The position numbers and the translations under genes were made by a program. This document shows, piece after piece, positions 26,347-35,958 of a stretch of 64,000 bases of DNA. Position 1 is the stretch's first letter. Each line of letters starts with the position of its first letter. Origin of the DNA: Paraburkholderia solitsugae (lineage in GTDB: Bacteria; Pseudomonadota; Gammaproteobacteria; Burkholderiales; Burkholderiaceae); NCBI RefSeq assembly GCF_013177695.1, contig NZ_WOEY01000091.1, forward strand, positions 1 through 64,000, read 5' to 3'. The notes under the pieces are model-generated. The model saw nothing but the letters and a program-made list of their open reading frames with translations, did not search any database and was not told the origin of the DNA.

Positions 26347-26694
26347 TTAGCGCGCCTTTGCGACGGCTTGGCGGCGCTTCAGTGGTCCGATCAGTGCCGC
26401 GGGGAGTGTGGAGATGAGCGTATGCAAGGTGAAATCGAGGTCGTCGAGCGCAATGTCGAGTTGCACGCGCACTTCTTCGCGCACGGCCTCCGTGCTGACG
26501 ACATAAACGCCGAGTGGGGAATGAAGCAATGTGCGCAGTTGGGTGCCAGGAAGATCGTGCGGAGGATGAGGCAGGGTCACCTGCAAGCGGGCGCGGGCCG
26601 CCGGGAAAGGAATGACATTGTTGCGTTGGGGCGGGACCGGCGGCGCGCTGAGCGGCTGCGTTTCGAAGCTGTCGATTGATTGTGTGAGAGCCAT
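26347..26694 (-). CDS. Small protein of unknown function, co-transcribed with the DapA-like gene
   Basis: A 115-residue protein with a polar, Pro-rich first half (PPVPPQRNNVIPFPAARARLQ) and a more regular second half (VVSTEAVREEVRVQLDIALDDLDFTLHTLISTLPAALIG) that looks helical. No signal peptide or membrane segment. It ends two bases before the DapA-like start, so coupling is likely. I recognise no family. Codon use is typical of the region. Confidence 0.65.
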   Translation of the reverse strand: MALTQSIDSFETQPLSAPPVPPQRNNVIPFPAARARLQVTLPHPPHDLPGTQLRTLLHSPLGVYVVSTEAVREEVRVQLDIALDDLDFTLHTLISTLPAALIGPLKRRQAVAKAR

Positions 26695-26890
26695 TTGCTT
26701 TGGCGTTCGTCGACGCCATGGTTGATCAAGACAGTTCGAGATTAGACGTCTACGGGTAAACGCAGTGCAAAAATTGAGGTGTCCGCTGAAAAAAACTTGC
26801 GGGTTCGACGTGTCGCTCGAATTGAATCAGGCGGCGTGCTGGCAAATTAACTTTGCGTGAGTTTCAACCCGGTTCATACGACGCGCCCAT

Positions 26891-26917
26891 AAAAAAAGGC
26901 GAGTCGTGAGACTCGCC
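26891..26917 (-). terminator. Terminator for the exported Ala/Lys-rich protein gene
   Basis: On the minus strand, GGCGAGTC / GACTCGCC (26898-26905 with 26910-26917) forms a perfect eight-base stem with a four-base loop, followed by T7 (the A7 at 26891-26897). It lies about 75 bases past the stop at 26992. Confidence 0.85.
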
Positions 26918-26991
26918 CTCCCTGAACGGCAGCGTTCGGCTTCGATTAACTACGCATGCGTGGCCGGTGTGTGCCGAAAACCGATCACGTG

Positions 26992-27363
26992 TTATTGCGT
27001 CTTCGTCGTGTCGGTCTTTGCGCCGTCGGCTTTTGCCGGGGCATTGCTGGCCTCTTTCGCGCTCTCCGTTTTGGTCTTGCCTGCGCTAGCTTCGACAGCG
27101 GTCTTCTTGGTTGCCTTATGGATCTTCGCCGTGTGAGCGGCGGAAGCCTTTTTCACATGCGCCTTCGTCGCGGCCTTCGTCGGCGCTTTCGTCGTGGCGG
27201 CGGCTTCAGTCGTGGCGCCGGTTTGCGCGGCGGTGCTCGCCTTCAGATTCGCTTGACCGGCGGGCTGCGTTTGCGCGGGTTGCGCGGCCGACGGCGCTGC
27301 GGTTTGTGCAAATGCGGTCGACACGACGAGAGCGGAAGCGAGAGCAGCGAAAAGCGTCTTCAT
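26992..27363 (-). CDS. Exported Ala/Lys/Thr-rich protein
   Basis: A 123-residue protein with a clean signal peptide MKTLFAALASALVVSTAFA and a mature part almost wholly of Ala, Lys, Thr, Gln and Glu (TTKAPTKAATKAHVKKASAAHTAKIHKATKKTAVEAS). It is low complexity and very basic, probably disordered in the periplasm. I recognise no domain. A good terminator follows on the same strand. It is a single gene. Confidence 0.7.
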   Translation of the reverse strand: MKTLFAALASALVVSTAFAQTAAPSAAQPAQTQPAGQANLKASTAAQTGATTEAAATTKAPTKAATKAHVKKASAAHTAKIHKATKKTAVEASAGKTKTESAKEASNAPAKADGAKTDTTKTQ

Positions 27364-27559
27364 GATGTAACTCCAGGTTAAACCGGTTGTTCTTTGTGTC
27401 GCGGCTGAAATGTTTCAGCGCTGCCGGTTTAACGTTGGCGGGAAGACAGCAGTTGACGGCGCTCTGGTGACAAAACGTAACGGCGGATACATATTGCCGT
27501 GTGCCGTTCAGCCGCCGCCACCGGCGCCGAACTGAAGCGGCACACTCGTAAAAGCAGGA

Positions 27560-28951
27560 TCAACGCGTATTGCCGAGTACCTTCTGCGCAGTCGCATCGA
27601 CGGCCTGCCGCATCTTGTCGACCAGTTCGTCGATCTGCGCGTGGTCGATCACGAGCGGCGGGGCGACGATCAGCCGGCCGTTCGTCGAGCGCACGATGGC
27701 GCCCAGTTCGAAGCCGACAGTCCGGCTATGCCAGGTCAACTCGGCTTCGTCGCTAAAGCGCTCGCGCGTGGCCTTGTTTTTCGCGAACTGTATCGCGGCC
27801 ACCGCGCCCACGCCCTGGATCTCGCCGATCAACGGGTGATCGGCGAATGCGTCACGCAATGCCTTCTGCAGATACGGACCGGTATCGTTCTTCGTGCGCT
27901 CGACAAGACGGTCTTTCACGAGAACATCGAGATTGGCCAGCGCGACCGCCGCCGCGACCGGGTGACCTGAATAGGTCAGTCCGTGCGCGTAGACACCGCC
28001 TTGTTCGACCAGTGCCTCGCCGACCTGCCGGCTCATCACGAGACCCCCCATCGGCACGTAACCCGACGTCAGACCCTTCGCAATGCAGATCAGATCGGGC
28101 TCGAAGCCGAAATGCCGATGCGCGAACCACTCGCCGGTTCGCCCGAAACCGCCAATCACTTCGTCCGCACACAACAGCACGTCGTACTGACGGCAAATAC
28201 GCTGGATTTCCTGCCAGTAGCCGTCCGGCGGAAAGATCATGCCGCCCGCCCCTTGGAATGGCTCGGCGACAAAGGCGCCGACCCGGTCCGCGCCCAGTTC
28301 GAGAATCTTCTTTTCGAGCGACAACGCGGCCTGTTTGCCGAATGCCTCCGGGCTCAGATCGCCACCGTTCGCGTACCAGTAGGGTTCGTCGACATGCGTT
28401 ACGTTCGGAATCGGCAGATCGCCCATCTCATGCATGAACGCCATGCCGCCCAGCGACGCGCTGCCGACGGTCGACCCGTGATAGCCATTGATCCGCCCGA
28501 TCAAGACCTTCTTGCCGGGCTTGCCCTGGATGTCCCAGTAGCGCCGCACCGTACGAATGAGGACTTCATTCGCCTCGGAGCCTGAGTTCGTGTACACGAC
28601 ATGACTAAAACGATCGCCCAGCAGCGAGAACAGTCGTTCCGACAATTCGATCACGGCGGGATGCGTGGTGTGAAAGAACATGTTGTAGTACGACAGTTCC
28701 TTCATTTGCCGTGACGCTGCGTCGATCAGTTCCTGACGGCCGTAACCGACGTTGGTGCACCAGAGGCCGGACATGCCGTCGATATAACGGTTGCCGTCGT
28801 TATCCCACAGATAGACGCCTTCGCCTCGCACCATCACGCGCGGCCCTTCGTTGTTCAGGGCTTTCTGATCGACGAAGGCATGCAGGTGATGGGCTGCATC
28901 GCTTTGTTGGTAATCGCGGGTAGCGCGGTGCGGGAAGTTAGGAGCGTTCAT
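27560..28951 (-). CDS. spuC: Putrescine-pyruvate aminotransferase-like (SpuC type)
   Basis: A 463-residue class III PLP aminotransferase. The PLP Lys is in LICIAKGLTSGYVPMGG; NSGSEANEVLIRTVRRYW, YHGSTVGSASLGG and LLCADEVIGGFGRTGEWFAH are the class III motifs. It resembles SpuC, which passes an amino group from putrescine to pyruvate, giving 4-aminobutyraldehyde. Placement beside PuuC, PuuA and PotFGHI supports polyamine use; other diamines are possible. ATG 28951 matches MNAPNFPHR; an in-frame TTG two codons earlier is less likely. It lies 124 bases downstream of the aldehyde dehydrogenase on the same strand. Confidence 0.85.
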   Translation of the reverse strand: MNAPNFPHRATRDYQQSDAAHHLHAFVDQKALNNEGPRVMVRGEGVYLWDNDGNRYIDGMSGLWCTNVGYGRQELIDAASRQMKELSYYNMFFHTTHPAVIELSERLFSLLGDRFSHVVYTNSGSEANEVLIRTVRRYWDIQGKPGKKVLIGRINGYHGSTVGSASLGGMAFMHEMGDLPIPNVTHVDEPYWYANGGDLSPEAFGKQAALSLEKKILELGADRVGAFVAEPFQGAGGMIFPPDGYWQEIQRICRQYDVLLCADEVIGGFGRTGEWFAHRHFGFEPDLICIAKGLTSGYVPMGGLVMSRQVGEALVEQGGVYAHGLTYSGHPVAAAVALANLDVLVKDRLVERTKNDTGPYLQKALRDAFADHPLIGEIQGVGAVAAIQFAKNKATRERFSDEAELTWHSRTVGFELGAIVRSTNGRLIVAPPLVIDHAQIDELVDKMRQAVDATAQKVLGNTR

Positions 28952-29075
28952 GTTCAAGGTTCCAGTTGTGTAACGAACGGATGTGGCCTTTCACGTCCCG
29001 GTGCGGCGAGTCGCACGCACCCAGGCTGTACTCTCAGGCTCATTGCAGATTGATTTCAGGCGTTGGAGCGCCGGA

Positions 29076-30581
29076 TCAGTAGCTGATCCACGTTGTTTTT
29101 AGCCCCGTGTATTTGTCGAGTGCGTGCAACGACAGATCGCGGCCGAATCCCGATTGACGGAAACCGCCAAACGGGGTTTGCGCGCTCAATGCGTCGACGG
29201 TGTTGACGGACACTGTGCCGGCACGCAAGCGCGACGCCACGCGATGCGCGCGTGCCAGGCCGCCCGTCCAGACCGACGCGGCGAGTCCGTAAATCGAATC
29301 GTTGGCGAGCGCGATCGCTTCGTCCTCGGTGTCGAATGTGAGAACCGACAGCACCGGTCCAAAGATTTCCTCGCGCGCAATCGGGTCGTTTGCGTTCACA
29401 TCGACAAAGATGGTCGGCTCGATGAAATACCCCTTGCCGTCGACAAGCCGTGTTCCGCCGCCTGTCGCCAGCGTCGAGCTCGTGCGCCCTCGCGCGATCC
29501 ATTCTTTAACCCGCTCAAACTGCGTACGGTCGACGATTGCGCCCATGCCGCTAGCAGGATCAAGCGGGTCGCCGGGCATGAAGTCGCGCGAATGGGCAAT
29601 CAGGCGATCGACAAACTCATCATGGATCGAGCGATGCACCAGCAGTCGTGAATTGGCCGAGCACACTTCGCCCTGATTGAAGAAGATGCCGAAGCATGCT
29701 TTGCGGGCCGCAAGATCGAGATCGTCCGCGTCTTCGAAAACCAGATTGGGACTCTTGCCGCCGCATTCGAGCCAGACCTGCTTCATATTCGATTGCGCGG
29801 CGTATTCGAGAAACTTCTTGCCGACGGCCGTCGATCCCGTAAACGCCAGAACGTCAACGTCCGGATGCAATCCGAGCGCCCGTCCTGCGGTCTCGCCGAA
29901 GCCGGGCACGACGTTCAGCACGCCCGGCGGCAGTCCAGCCTCGAGCGCGAGTTCGGCAAGACGCAGGGCGGATAGCGGTGATTGCTCCGCGGGCTTCAGC
30001 ACGACGCTATTGCCAGCTGCAAGGGCAGGGGCAATTTTCCAGGCCACCATATCGAGCGGGAAATTCCACGGCACGACCGCGCCGACCACGCCGAGCGGCT
30101 CGCGTGTGACAACGGCGAGATTGCCCGGATCGGTCGACGCGACCTCGCCGTTCACTTTATCTATCGCTTCGCCATACCAGCAGAACAGGCTGCTTGCGGC
30201 CGGCACGTCGATGTCGAAGGCGTCGGCCACGCGTTTGCCCATGTTGAGCGAATCGAGCAGGGCGAGCTCCGCACCGTGGGACGCAATCAAAGCACCTAAC
30301 CGGCACAAGACACGCTTGTGTTCCGCCGCCGGACAACGCGACCAGTGCCCAGCATCGAACGAAGCACGGGCAGCACGAACGGCGTCGTTGACCTCGGCCA
30401 TGCCACAGGATGCAACGTTGGCAATCACCGTCTCGGTCGCCGGATTGATCGCCTGGAAGGTCTTGCCGTCTTGAGCGTCCGTGAAGCGACCGTCAATGTG
30501 TGCCTGCGCGCGCGGGAGAACTTCTGCGGCCCGTCGCCGCCAGTCCGCATGGGTGTGGATATCAGCTGAAGAATGACTCAA
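29076..30581 (-). CDS. puuC: Aldehyde dehydrogenase, PuuC type
   Basis: A 501-residue NAD(P)-dependent aldehyde dehydrogenase. The catalytic Cys is in FNQGEVCSANSRLLV, the general base Glu in VWLECGGKSPN, and PWNFPLDMVAWKIAPALAAG and FTGSTAVGKKF line the cofactor site. It is closest in form to PuuC/KauB enzymes acting on gamma-glutamyl-aminobutyraldehyde or 4-aminobutyraldehyde. In this locus it would oxidise the aldehyde from SpuC or from the PuuA branch (inference). It is divergent from puuA across a 452-base gap. Confidence 0.88.
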   Translation of the reverse strand: MSHSSADIHTHADWRRRAAEVLPRAQAHIDGRFTDAQDGKTFQAINPATETVIANVASCGMAEVNDAVRAARASFDAGHWSRCPAAEHKRVLCRLGALIASHGAELALLDSLNMGKRVADAFDIDVPAASSLFCWYGEAIDKVNGEVASTDPGNLAVVTREPLGVVGAVVPWNFPLDMVAWKIAPALAAGNSVVLKPAEQSPLSALRLAELALEAGLPPGVLNVVPGFGETAGRALGLHPDVDVLAFTGSTAVGKKFLEYAAQSNMKQVWLECGGKSPNLVFEDADDLDLAARKACFGIFFNQGEVCSANSRLLVHRSIHDEFVDRLIAHSRDFMPGDPLDPASGMGAIVDRTQFERVKEWIARGRTSSTLATGGGTRLVDGKGYFIEPTIFVDVNANDPIAREEIFGPVLSVLTFDTEDEAIALANDSIYGLAASVWTGGLARAHRVASRLRAGTVSVNTVDALSAQTPFGGFRQSGFGRDLSLHALDKYTGLKTTWISY

Positions 30582-31033
30582 GGAATAACTCCGGTCTGGC
30601 GATGGGCAGGACTACCCGCCCATCTCGTGTATCGATGATCGAGATAGCTACTGCTCTAGCGCCCTACTGTCGATTAACAAAAAGGGACGGGAAAGAACAA
30701 ATTTGCTCTTCATTGCATCTGTTTTTCCTATTCATTTTCGAAGTTGCATTTCCTTCTGGTCTCTTTCAGGGTTTCGTTGCTTGAACGCCGGGACAGATTG
30801 AGAACACACATTAACAGGCGGGGTGGAACGAGCCGACTTTGCATCTCAAAAAACTATCCATAAGGTAGGAAAACTATTTTTATTCAATAAATGCGCGATG
30901 CTACGCTCCATCCGTCGTTCGCCGCAGAGTCCTTGTATCTGGAGGTTTTGCGGCACCAGGAACGCCATGTTGCAAGAGCCGCGCGCACAGGAGACGTTGT
31001 GCGTAGCGCCGGTGGGTGGACGGATAAAGAGCC
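30582..31033. other. Divergent control region of the putrescine genes
   Basis: These 452 bases separate puuC (minus) and puuA (plus) and have no gene. Two AT-rich stretches (about 30680-30760 and 30838-30895) stand out. A weak promoter TTGCAT-N16-TAAGGT lies at about 30839-30866 toward puuA. No clear operator was found. Confidence 0.35.
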
Positions 31034-32368
31034 ATGAACGAGATCGACGACTTCCTGAAGAAGAACCGCGTCACCGAAATCGAAGCGATCATTCCGGATA
31101 TGGCCGGGATCGCACGCGGCAAGATCATTCCGCGCAGCAAGTTCGAATCCGGCGAGTCCATGCGCTTGCCGCAAGCGGTGATGATCCAGACCGTCACAGG
31201 GGACTATCCGGAAGACGGCACGCTCACCGGCGTCACCGACCCGGACATGGTGTGCGTGCCTGACGCCAGCACCATCCGCATGATTCCGTGGGCCGTCGAT
31301 CCGACCGCCCAGGTGATCCACGATTGCGTTCACTTCGACGGCACGCCCGTCGCGATCTCGCCGCGCCGTGTGCTGCGCCGCGTGCTCGAACTCTACAAGG
31401 CCAAAGGCTGGAAGCCGGTCATCGCGCCCGAGCTCGAGTTCTACCTGGTCGACATGAACAAGGACCCGGACCTGCCACTGCAACCGCCGATTGGCCGTAC
31501 GGGCCGTCCGGAGACCGGGCGTCAGGCGTATTCGATCGAGGCCGTCAACGAGTTCGACCCGCTGTTCGAAGACATCTATGAATACTGCGAGGTTCAGGAA
31601 CTGGAAGTCGACACGCTGATTCACGAAGTCGGCGCCGCGCAGATGGAAATCAACTTCATGCACGGCGACCCGCTGAAGCTCGCCGACAGCGTGTTCCTGT
31701 TCAAGCGCACGGTGCGCGAGGCTGCGCTGCGTCACAAGATGTACGCGACTTTCATGGCCAAGCCGATGGAAGGCGAACCGGGCTCGGCGATGCACATGCA
31801 CCAGAGCCTCGTGGACGAAGAAACCGGCCAGAACCTGTTCACCGGTCCGGACGGCAAGCCGACTTCGATGTTCACCGGCTATATCGCCGGTCTGCAGAAG
31901 TACACGCCGGCGCTAATGCCGATCTTCGCGCCGTACATCAACTCGTATCGCCGCCTGTCGCGCTTCATGGCTGCGCCGATCAATGTGGCGTGGGGTTACG
32001 ACAACCGCACGGTGGGCTTCCGGATTCCGCATTCGGGGCCGGCTGCGCGCCGTATCGAGAACCGCATTCCGGGCGTGGACTGCAATCCGTATCTGGCGAT
32101 CGCAGCAACGCTGGCTGCCGGGTATCTCGGTATGACGCAAAAGCTCGAAGCCACCGAGCCGCTGCTCAGTGACGGTTATGAATTGCCGTACCAGTTGCCG
32201 CGCAACCTCGAAGAGGGTCTGACGTTGATGGGCGCATGCGAACCGATGGCCGAGATTCTCGGCGAGAAATTCGTGAAAGCCTATCTCGCACTGAAAGAAA
32301 CCGAATACGAAGCGTTTTTCCGCGTAATCAGCTCGTGGGAACGCCGGCATTTGCTGCTGCACGTTTAA
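31034..32368 (+). CDS. puuA: Gamma-glutamylputrescine synthetase-like glutamine synthetase
   Basis: A 444-residue glutamine synthetase-fold enzyme. ATP/metal motifs include PELEFYLV, EVGAAQMEINFMHGDPLKLAD, AMHMHQSL and FRIPHSGPAARRIENRIPG with the active-site Arg. Length and neighbours fit PuuA/SpuB, which ligate glutamate to putrescine, rather than assimilatory GlnA, and no GlnA-style adenylylation Tyr segment is evident. It opens the plus-strand operon, 97 bases before potF. The co-existence with SpuC means both the glutamylated route and the direct transaminase route may be present. Confidence 0.85.
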   Translation: MNEIDDFLKKNRVTEIEAIIPDMAGIARGKIIPRSKFESGESMRLPQAVMIQTVTGDYPEDGTLTGVTDPDMVCVPDASTIRMIPWAVDPTAQVIHDCVHFDGTPVAISPRRVLRRVLELYKAKGWKPVIAPELEFYLVDMNKDPDLPLQPPIGRTGRPETGRQAYSIEAVNEFDPLFEDIYEYCEVQELEVDTLIHEVGAAQMEINFMHGDPLKLADSVFLFKRTVREAALRHKMYATFMAKPMEGEPGSAMHMHQSLVDEETGQNLFTGPDGKPTSMFTGYIAGLQKYTPALMPIFAPYINSYRRLSRFMAAPINVAWGYDNRTVGFRIPHSGPAARRIENRIPGVDCNPYLAIAATLAAGYLGMTQKLEATEPLLSDGYELPYQLPRNLEEGLTLMGACEPMAEILGEKFVKAYLALKETEYEAFFRVISSWERRHLLLHV

Positions 32369-32465
32369 GACCACTCCGCAACCCAGCTTTTCTCAACGCC
32401 AATTTCGTCCGGCAAGAGCACCGACAGACGCTCGCACCGGCTTCTTTATTTACTAGGGGAACATC

Positions 32466-33599
32466 ATGAGCGCTTGTCATTCTGGACGTCATCTTCGCCA
32501 TGCAGCTGCGGGGGCCGCGCTACTCGCCTTTACGAGTTTGGCAGCGCTGTCGGTCACGCCGGCGCAGGCGGCCGACACGGAACTGAATGTCTACAACTGG
32601 TCGGACTATATCGCCAAGGACACGATTCCGAACTTCGAGAAGCTGGACGGCATCAAGGTCAAGTACGACAACTACGATAGCGACGACACGCTACAGGCCA
32701 AACTGCTCGCAGGCAGTTCCGGTTACGACATCGTGGTACCGACGTCGAACTATATGGCCAAGCAGATTCAGGCCGGCGTGTACCAGAAGCTCGACAAGTC
32801 GAAACTCCCTAATCTGGCCAACCTGGATCCCACCTTGATGAAAATCATCAGTGAGGCTGATCCGGGCAACCAGTACGGTGCGCCCTACGCGTATGGCACC
32901 GACGGCATCGGCTACAACGTGCAGGCCGTCCAGAAAGCGCTGGGTGCGGATGCGCCGGTTGACAGTTGGGCGCTGGTGCTTGATCCGCAGTACCTCTCCA
33001 AGTTGAAGAGTTGCGGTGTGTCGTTCCTCGATCAGCCCGTCGACGTGTTCGCCGCCACGCTGCAATACCTGCACAAGGACCCGAACAGCACCAGTCCGGC
33101 CGACTACCAGGCCGCCTTCGAAGTGCTGAAGAAGGTTCGCCCGTACATCACACAGTTCAACTCGTCGGGCTACATCAACGACCTTGCGAACAACGACATT
33201 TGCGTCACGCTCGGCTGGTCGGGCGACGTCGGCATCGCGCACCGCCGTGCGGAAGAAGCCAAGCGTTCATACGACATCAAGTTTAACAACGCGAAGGAAG
33301 GTGGCCTGGTGTGGTTCGACATGATGGTGATCCCGAAGGATGCGCCGCACCCGGAAGCGGCGCTCGCGTGGATCAATTACATCGAGGACCCGAAAGTTAA
33401 CGCGGCCATTACCAACGAGGTTTTCTATCCGACCGCCAATGTCCCCGCGCGCCAGTTCGTCACGCCGGCCGTTTTGCATGACCAGGGGGTGTACCCGGCG
33501 GTGGATGTGTTGAAGAAAATGACCCTGATGAAGCCGTTGCCCACTGACATCCTTCGACTTGAAAACCGTCTTTGGGCTCAGCTTAAAACCGGCCACTAA
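32466..33599 (+). CDS. potF: Putrescine/polyamine-binding periplasmic protein
   Basis: A 377-residue ABC-type solute-binding protein with a signal peptide ending at VTPAQAA. The mature start ELNVYNWSDYIAKDTIPNFEK is the classic PotF/PotD opening, and AYAYGTDGIGYNV, LGWSGDVGIAHRRAEEA and WFDMMVIPKDA line the ligand site. It feeds polyamine to PotGHI. AGGGG lies just before ATG 32466. A stable hairpin follows the gene before potG. Confidence 0.9.
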   Translation: MSACHSGRHLRHAAAGAALLAFTSLAALSVTPAQAADTELNVYNWSDYIAKDTIPNFEKLDGIKVKYDNYDSDDTLQAKLLAGSSGYDIVVPTSNYMAKQIQAGVYQKLDKSKLPNLANLDPTLMKIISEADPGNQYGAPYAYGTDGIGYNVQAVQKALGADAPVDSWALVLDPQYLSKLKSCGVSFLDQPVDVFAATLQYLHKDPNSTSPADYQAAFEVLKKVRPYITQFNSSGYINDLANNDICVTLGWSGDVGIAHRRAEEAKRSYDIKFNNAKEGGLVWFDMMVIPKDAPHPEAALAWINYIEDPKVNAAITNEVFYPTANVPARQFVTPAVLHDQGVYPAVDVLKKMTLMKPLPTDILRLENRLWAQLKTGH

Positions 33600-33646
33600 A
33601 CCTACTAAACCGTTACCACGGCAAAGCAACTCATAGAGAACTTCGC

Positions 33647-33670
33647 GGCAGGAGTCGCTCGACTCCTGCC
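33647..33670 (+). promoter_or_regulatory. Intercistronic hairpin between potF and potG
   Basis: GGCAGGAGTCG / CGACTCCTGCC forms a near-perfect palindrome of 24 bases with effectively a four-base loop, 48 bases after the potF stop and 157 before potG. There is no T-run. In binding-protein operons such hairpins often protect the upstream mRNA and give more binding protein than ATPase; that role is inferred here. Confidence 0.55.
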
Positions 33671-33826
33671 CACCAGAGGTAAGCAGCACAGTAGTCAGCC
33701 TGCGCGCTTTTAGCGTTCCAGCTCCGCGCAGTCCCATGTTTTCCGATCGCAGCGCATCTTGCGAGCCGCTCTTCGCGTCTCGTATGGAGACACTTGCGCC
33801 CGCGATCCGCAAGGAATGGTTACATC

Positions 33827-34990
33827 ATGAACTCGACGACCTTAAAAAGCGCGGCCGGCGCCGCCCAGATGGCCCGCCCCGCACCGACGACAAAGTCGAA
33901 ATCGGACGAATTCGTTCGCATCGAAAATGTCGTGAAAAAATTCGGCGACAGTACCGCTGTCAATAACGTCAATCTGAACATCGCGAAGAACGAACTGTTC
34001 GCGCTGCTCGGCAGCTCCGGCTGCGGCAAGTCCACGCTACTGCGCATGCTCGCCGGACTGGAAACGGTCACCTCCGGGCGCATTTTCGTCGACGGCGAAG
34101 ATCTCGCTGCGATGCCGCCGTACAAGCGCCCAGTCAACATGATGTTCCAGTCGTATGCGCTGTTCCCGCACATGACGGTGGAAGCGAACATCGCTTTTGG
34201 TCTCAAGCAGGAAGGCACGCCGAAGAACGAGATCAAGGAACGTGTTGCTGACGCACTCAATCTCGTGCAGATGGGCAAATATGCGCAGCGCAAACCGCAT
34301 CAGCTCTCCGGCGGCCAGCAGCAGCGTGTGGCGTTGGCCCGCTCGCTCGTCAAACGCCCCAAGCTGCTGCTGCTCGACGAGCCGATGTCCGCGCTCGACA
34401 AACAGATCCGCCAGAAAACCCAGCTCGAACTGGTGAACATCATCGAGAAAGTCGACGTGACCTGCGTGATGGTCACCCACGATCAGGAGGAGGCGATGAC
34501 GATGGCCGGCCGCATCGCGGTCATGAGCGAAGGCCATATCGTGCAGATCGGCTCGCCCAGCCAGGTATATGAGTTCCCGAATAGCCGCTTCTCGGCTGAA
34601 TTCATCGGATCGACCAATCTGTTCGAAGGCGTTGTCGTCGAGGACGAACCGGACCACATCTTCGTCGAAAGCCAGGACCTCGAAGCCCGCATGTATGTGA
34701 GCCATGGCATTACCGGCCCGCTCGGCATGCCGGTCGGCATCTCGGTGCGCCCGGAACGCGTGAAGGTATCGCGCGAGCGGCCGGGCACGCCGCATAACTG
34801 GGCGCGCGGCGTCGTCTCGGATGTCGCCTACATGGGCAGCTATTCGCTGTACCACGTACGCCTCGAGAGCGGCAAGACAGTCGTGTCGAATCTCTCCAGC
34901 TCGCACCTGATGAGCGAAGGTGCGCCCGCCTACAACGATGACGTGTTCATCTACTGGTCGCCGTCGAGTGGCGTGGTGCTGACGCAATGA
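33827..34990 (+). CDS. potG: Polyamine ABC transporter ATP-binding protein
   Basis: A 387-residue ATPase. Walker A is GSSGCGKST, the signature is LSGGQQQRVALARSL, Walker B is LLLLDEPMSALD, and the switch His is in VMVTHDQEEAMTMAG. The C-terminal 110 residues form the TOBE/OB regulatory domain (GISVRPERVKVSRERPG). ATG 33827 is supported by AAGGAA upstream. It overlaps potH by four bases (ATGA). Confidence 0.92.
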   Translation: MNSTTLKSAAGAAQMARPAPTTKSKSDEFVRIENVVKKFGDSTAVNNVNLNIAKNELFALLGSSGCGKSTLLRMLAGLETVTSGRIFVDGEDLAAMPPYKRPVNMMFQSYALFPHMTVEANIAFGLKQEGTPKNEIKERVADALNLVQMGKYAQRKPHQLSGGQQQRVALARSLVKRPKLLLLDEPMSALDKQIRQKTQLELVNIIEKVDVTCVMVTHDQEEAMTMAGRIAVMSEGHIVQIGSPSQVYEFPNSRFSAEFIGSTNLFEGVVVEDEPDHIFVESQDLEARMYVSHGITGPLGMPVGISVRPERVKVSRERPGTPHNWARGVVSDVAYMGSYSLYHVRLESGKTVVSNLSSSHLMSEGAPAYNDDVFIYWSPSSGVVLTQ

Positions 34991-35958
34991 GCCATCCCAC
35001 TACCTCCCCCGCGGCGCTCGGCGCGCCGTCCGGCAGCCGCTTGGCCGGTTCGCTGAAAAAACGCCTCTCGAAGCTGATGCCGGCAGGCCGCTCGACGGTC
35101 ATCGGTGTGCCGTTCATCTGGCTCACGCTGTTCTTCGCCGTGCCGTTCCTACTGGTGCTGAAGATCAGTTTCACCGACTCGCGGCTTGGCATTCCGCCGT
35201 ACACCGATCTCCTCAGTGCGAAGGATGGCGTGCTCCACGTGGTCATGCAACTGGGGCACTACGCGTTCCTGTTGCAAGACGACCTGTATGTGGCCACCTA
35301 CATCAGCTCGCTGAAGATGGCGGCGGTCTCGACGCTCTGCTGCCTGTTGATCGGCTATCCGGTCGCGTACTACATCGCGCGTTCGGAGCCCGCGAAGCGC
35401 AACCTGCTGATGATGGGCGTGATGCTGCCGTTCTGGACGTCGTTCCTGATCCGCGTCTACGCATGGATCGGCATTCTGAAAGACGACGGCCTGCTCAATC
35501 ACACGCTGATGGCCCTCGGGATGATCCATTCGCCGCTGCGGCTCTATCACACGGATATCGGCGTCTATATCGGCATGGTCTATTCGTATCTGCCGTTCAT
35601 GGTGATGCCGCTCTACGCGCACCTGGTGAAGTTGGACCTCACGCTGCTCGAAGCCGCGTACGACCTTGGCTGCAAACCGTGGACCGCGTTCACGCGCATC
35701 ACCTTGCCGCTATCGAAGAACGGCATCATCGCCGGCAGCCTGCTGGTGTTCATTCCGGCGGTCGGCGAGTACGTGATTCCCGAACTGCTCGGCGGCGCCG
35801 ACACGCTGATGATCGGCCGCGTGATGTGGAATGAATTCTTCAACGATATGGACTGGCCGATGGCCTCCGCCGTGACGGTCGCGATGGTTCTGCTGCTGCT
35901 CGTGCCGATGGCCGTGTTCCAGTACTACCAGGTCAAGGAACTGGAGGGCGCGAAATGA
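34987..35958 (+). CDS. potH: Polyamine ABC transporter permease PotH
   Basis: A 323-residue permease with an N-terminal lead and about six helices. The permease-ATPase contact loop (EAA motif) reads LLEAAYDLGCKPWTAFTRITLPLSKNGIIAG. It pairs with PotI to form the channel. It overlaps potG and potI by four bases each, so the three are made in step. Confidence 0.9.
   Translation: MSHPTTSPAALGAPSGSRLAGSLKKRLSKLMPAGRSTVIGVPFIWLTLFFAVPFLLVLKISFTDSRLGIPPYTDLLSAKDGVLHVVMQLGHYAFLLQDDLYVATYISSLKMAAVSTLCCLLIGYPVAYYIARSEPAKRNLLMMGVMLPFWTSFLIRVYAWIGILKDDGLLNHTLMALGMIHSPLRLYHTDIGVYIGMVYSYLPFMVMPLYAHLVKLDLTLLEAAYDLGCKPWTAFTRITLPLSKNGIIAGSLLVFIPAVGEYVIPELLGGADTLMIGRVMWNEFFNDMDWPMASAVTVAMVLLLLVPMAVFQYYQVKELEGAK

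Noticed and set aside
30934..30960. Sigma-54 promoter before puuA
   Set aside because: A GG and GC pair at the right spacing exists (GGCACCAGGAACGC) but the TTGC part of the -12 element is missing.
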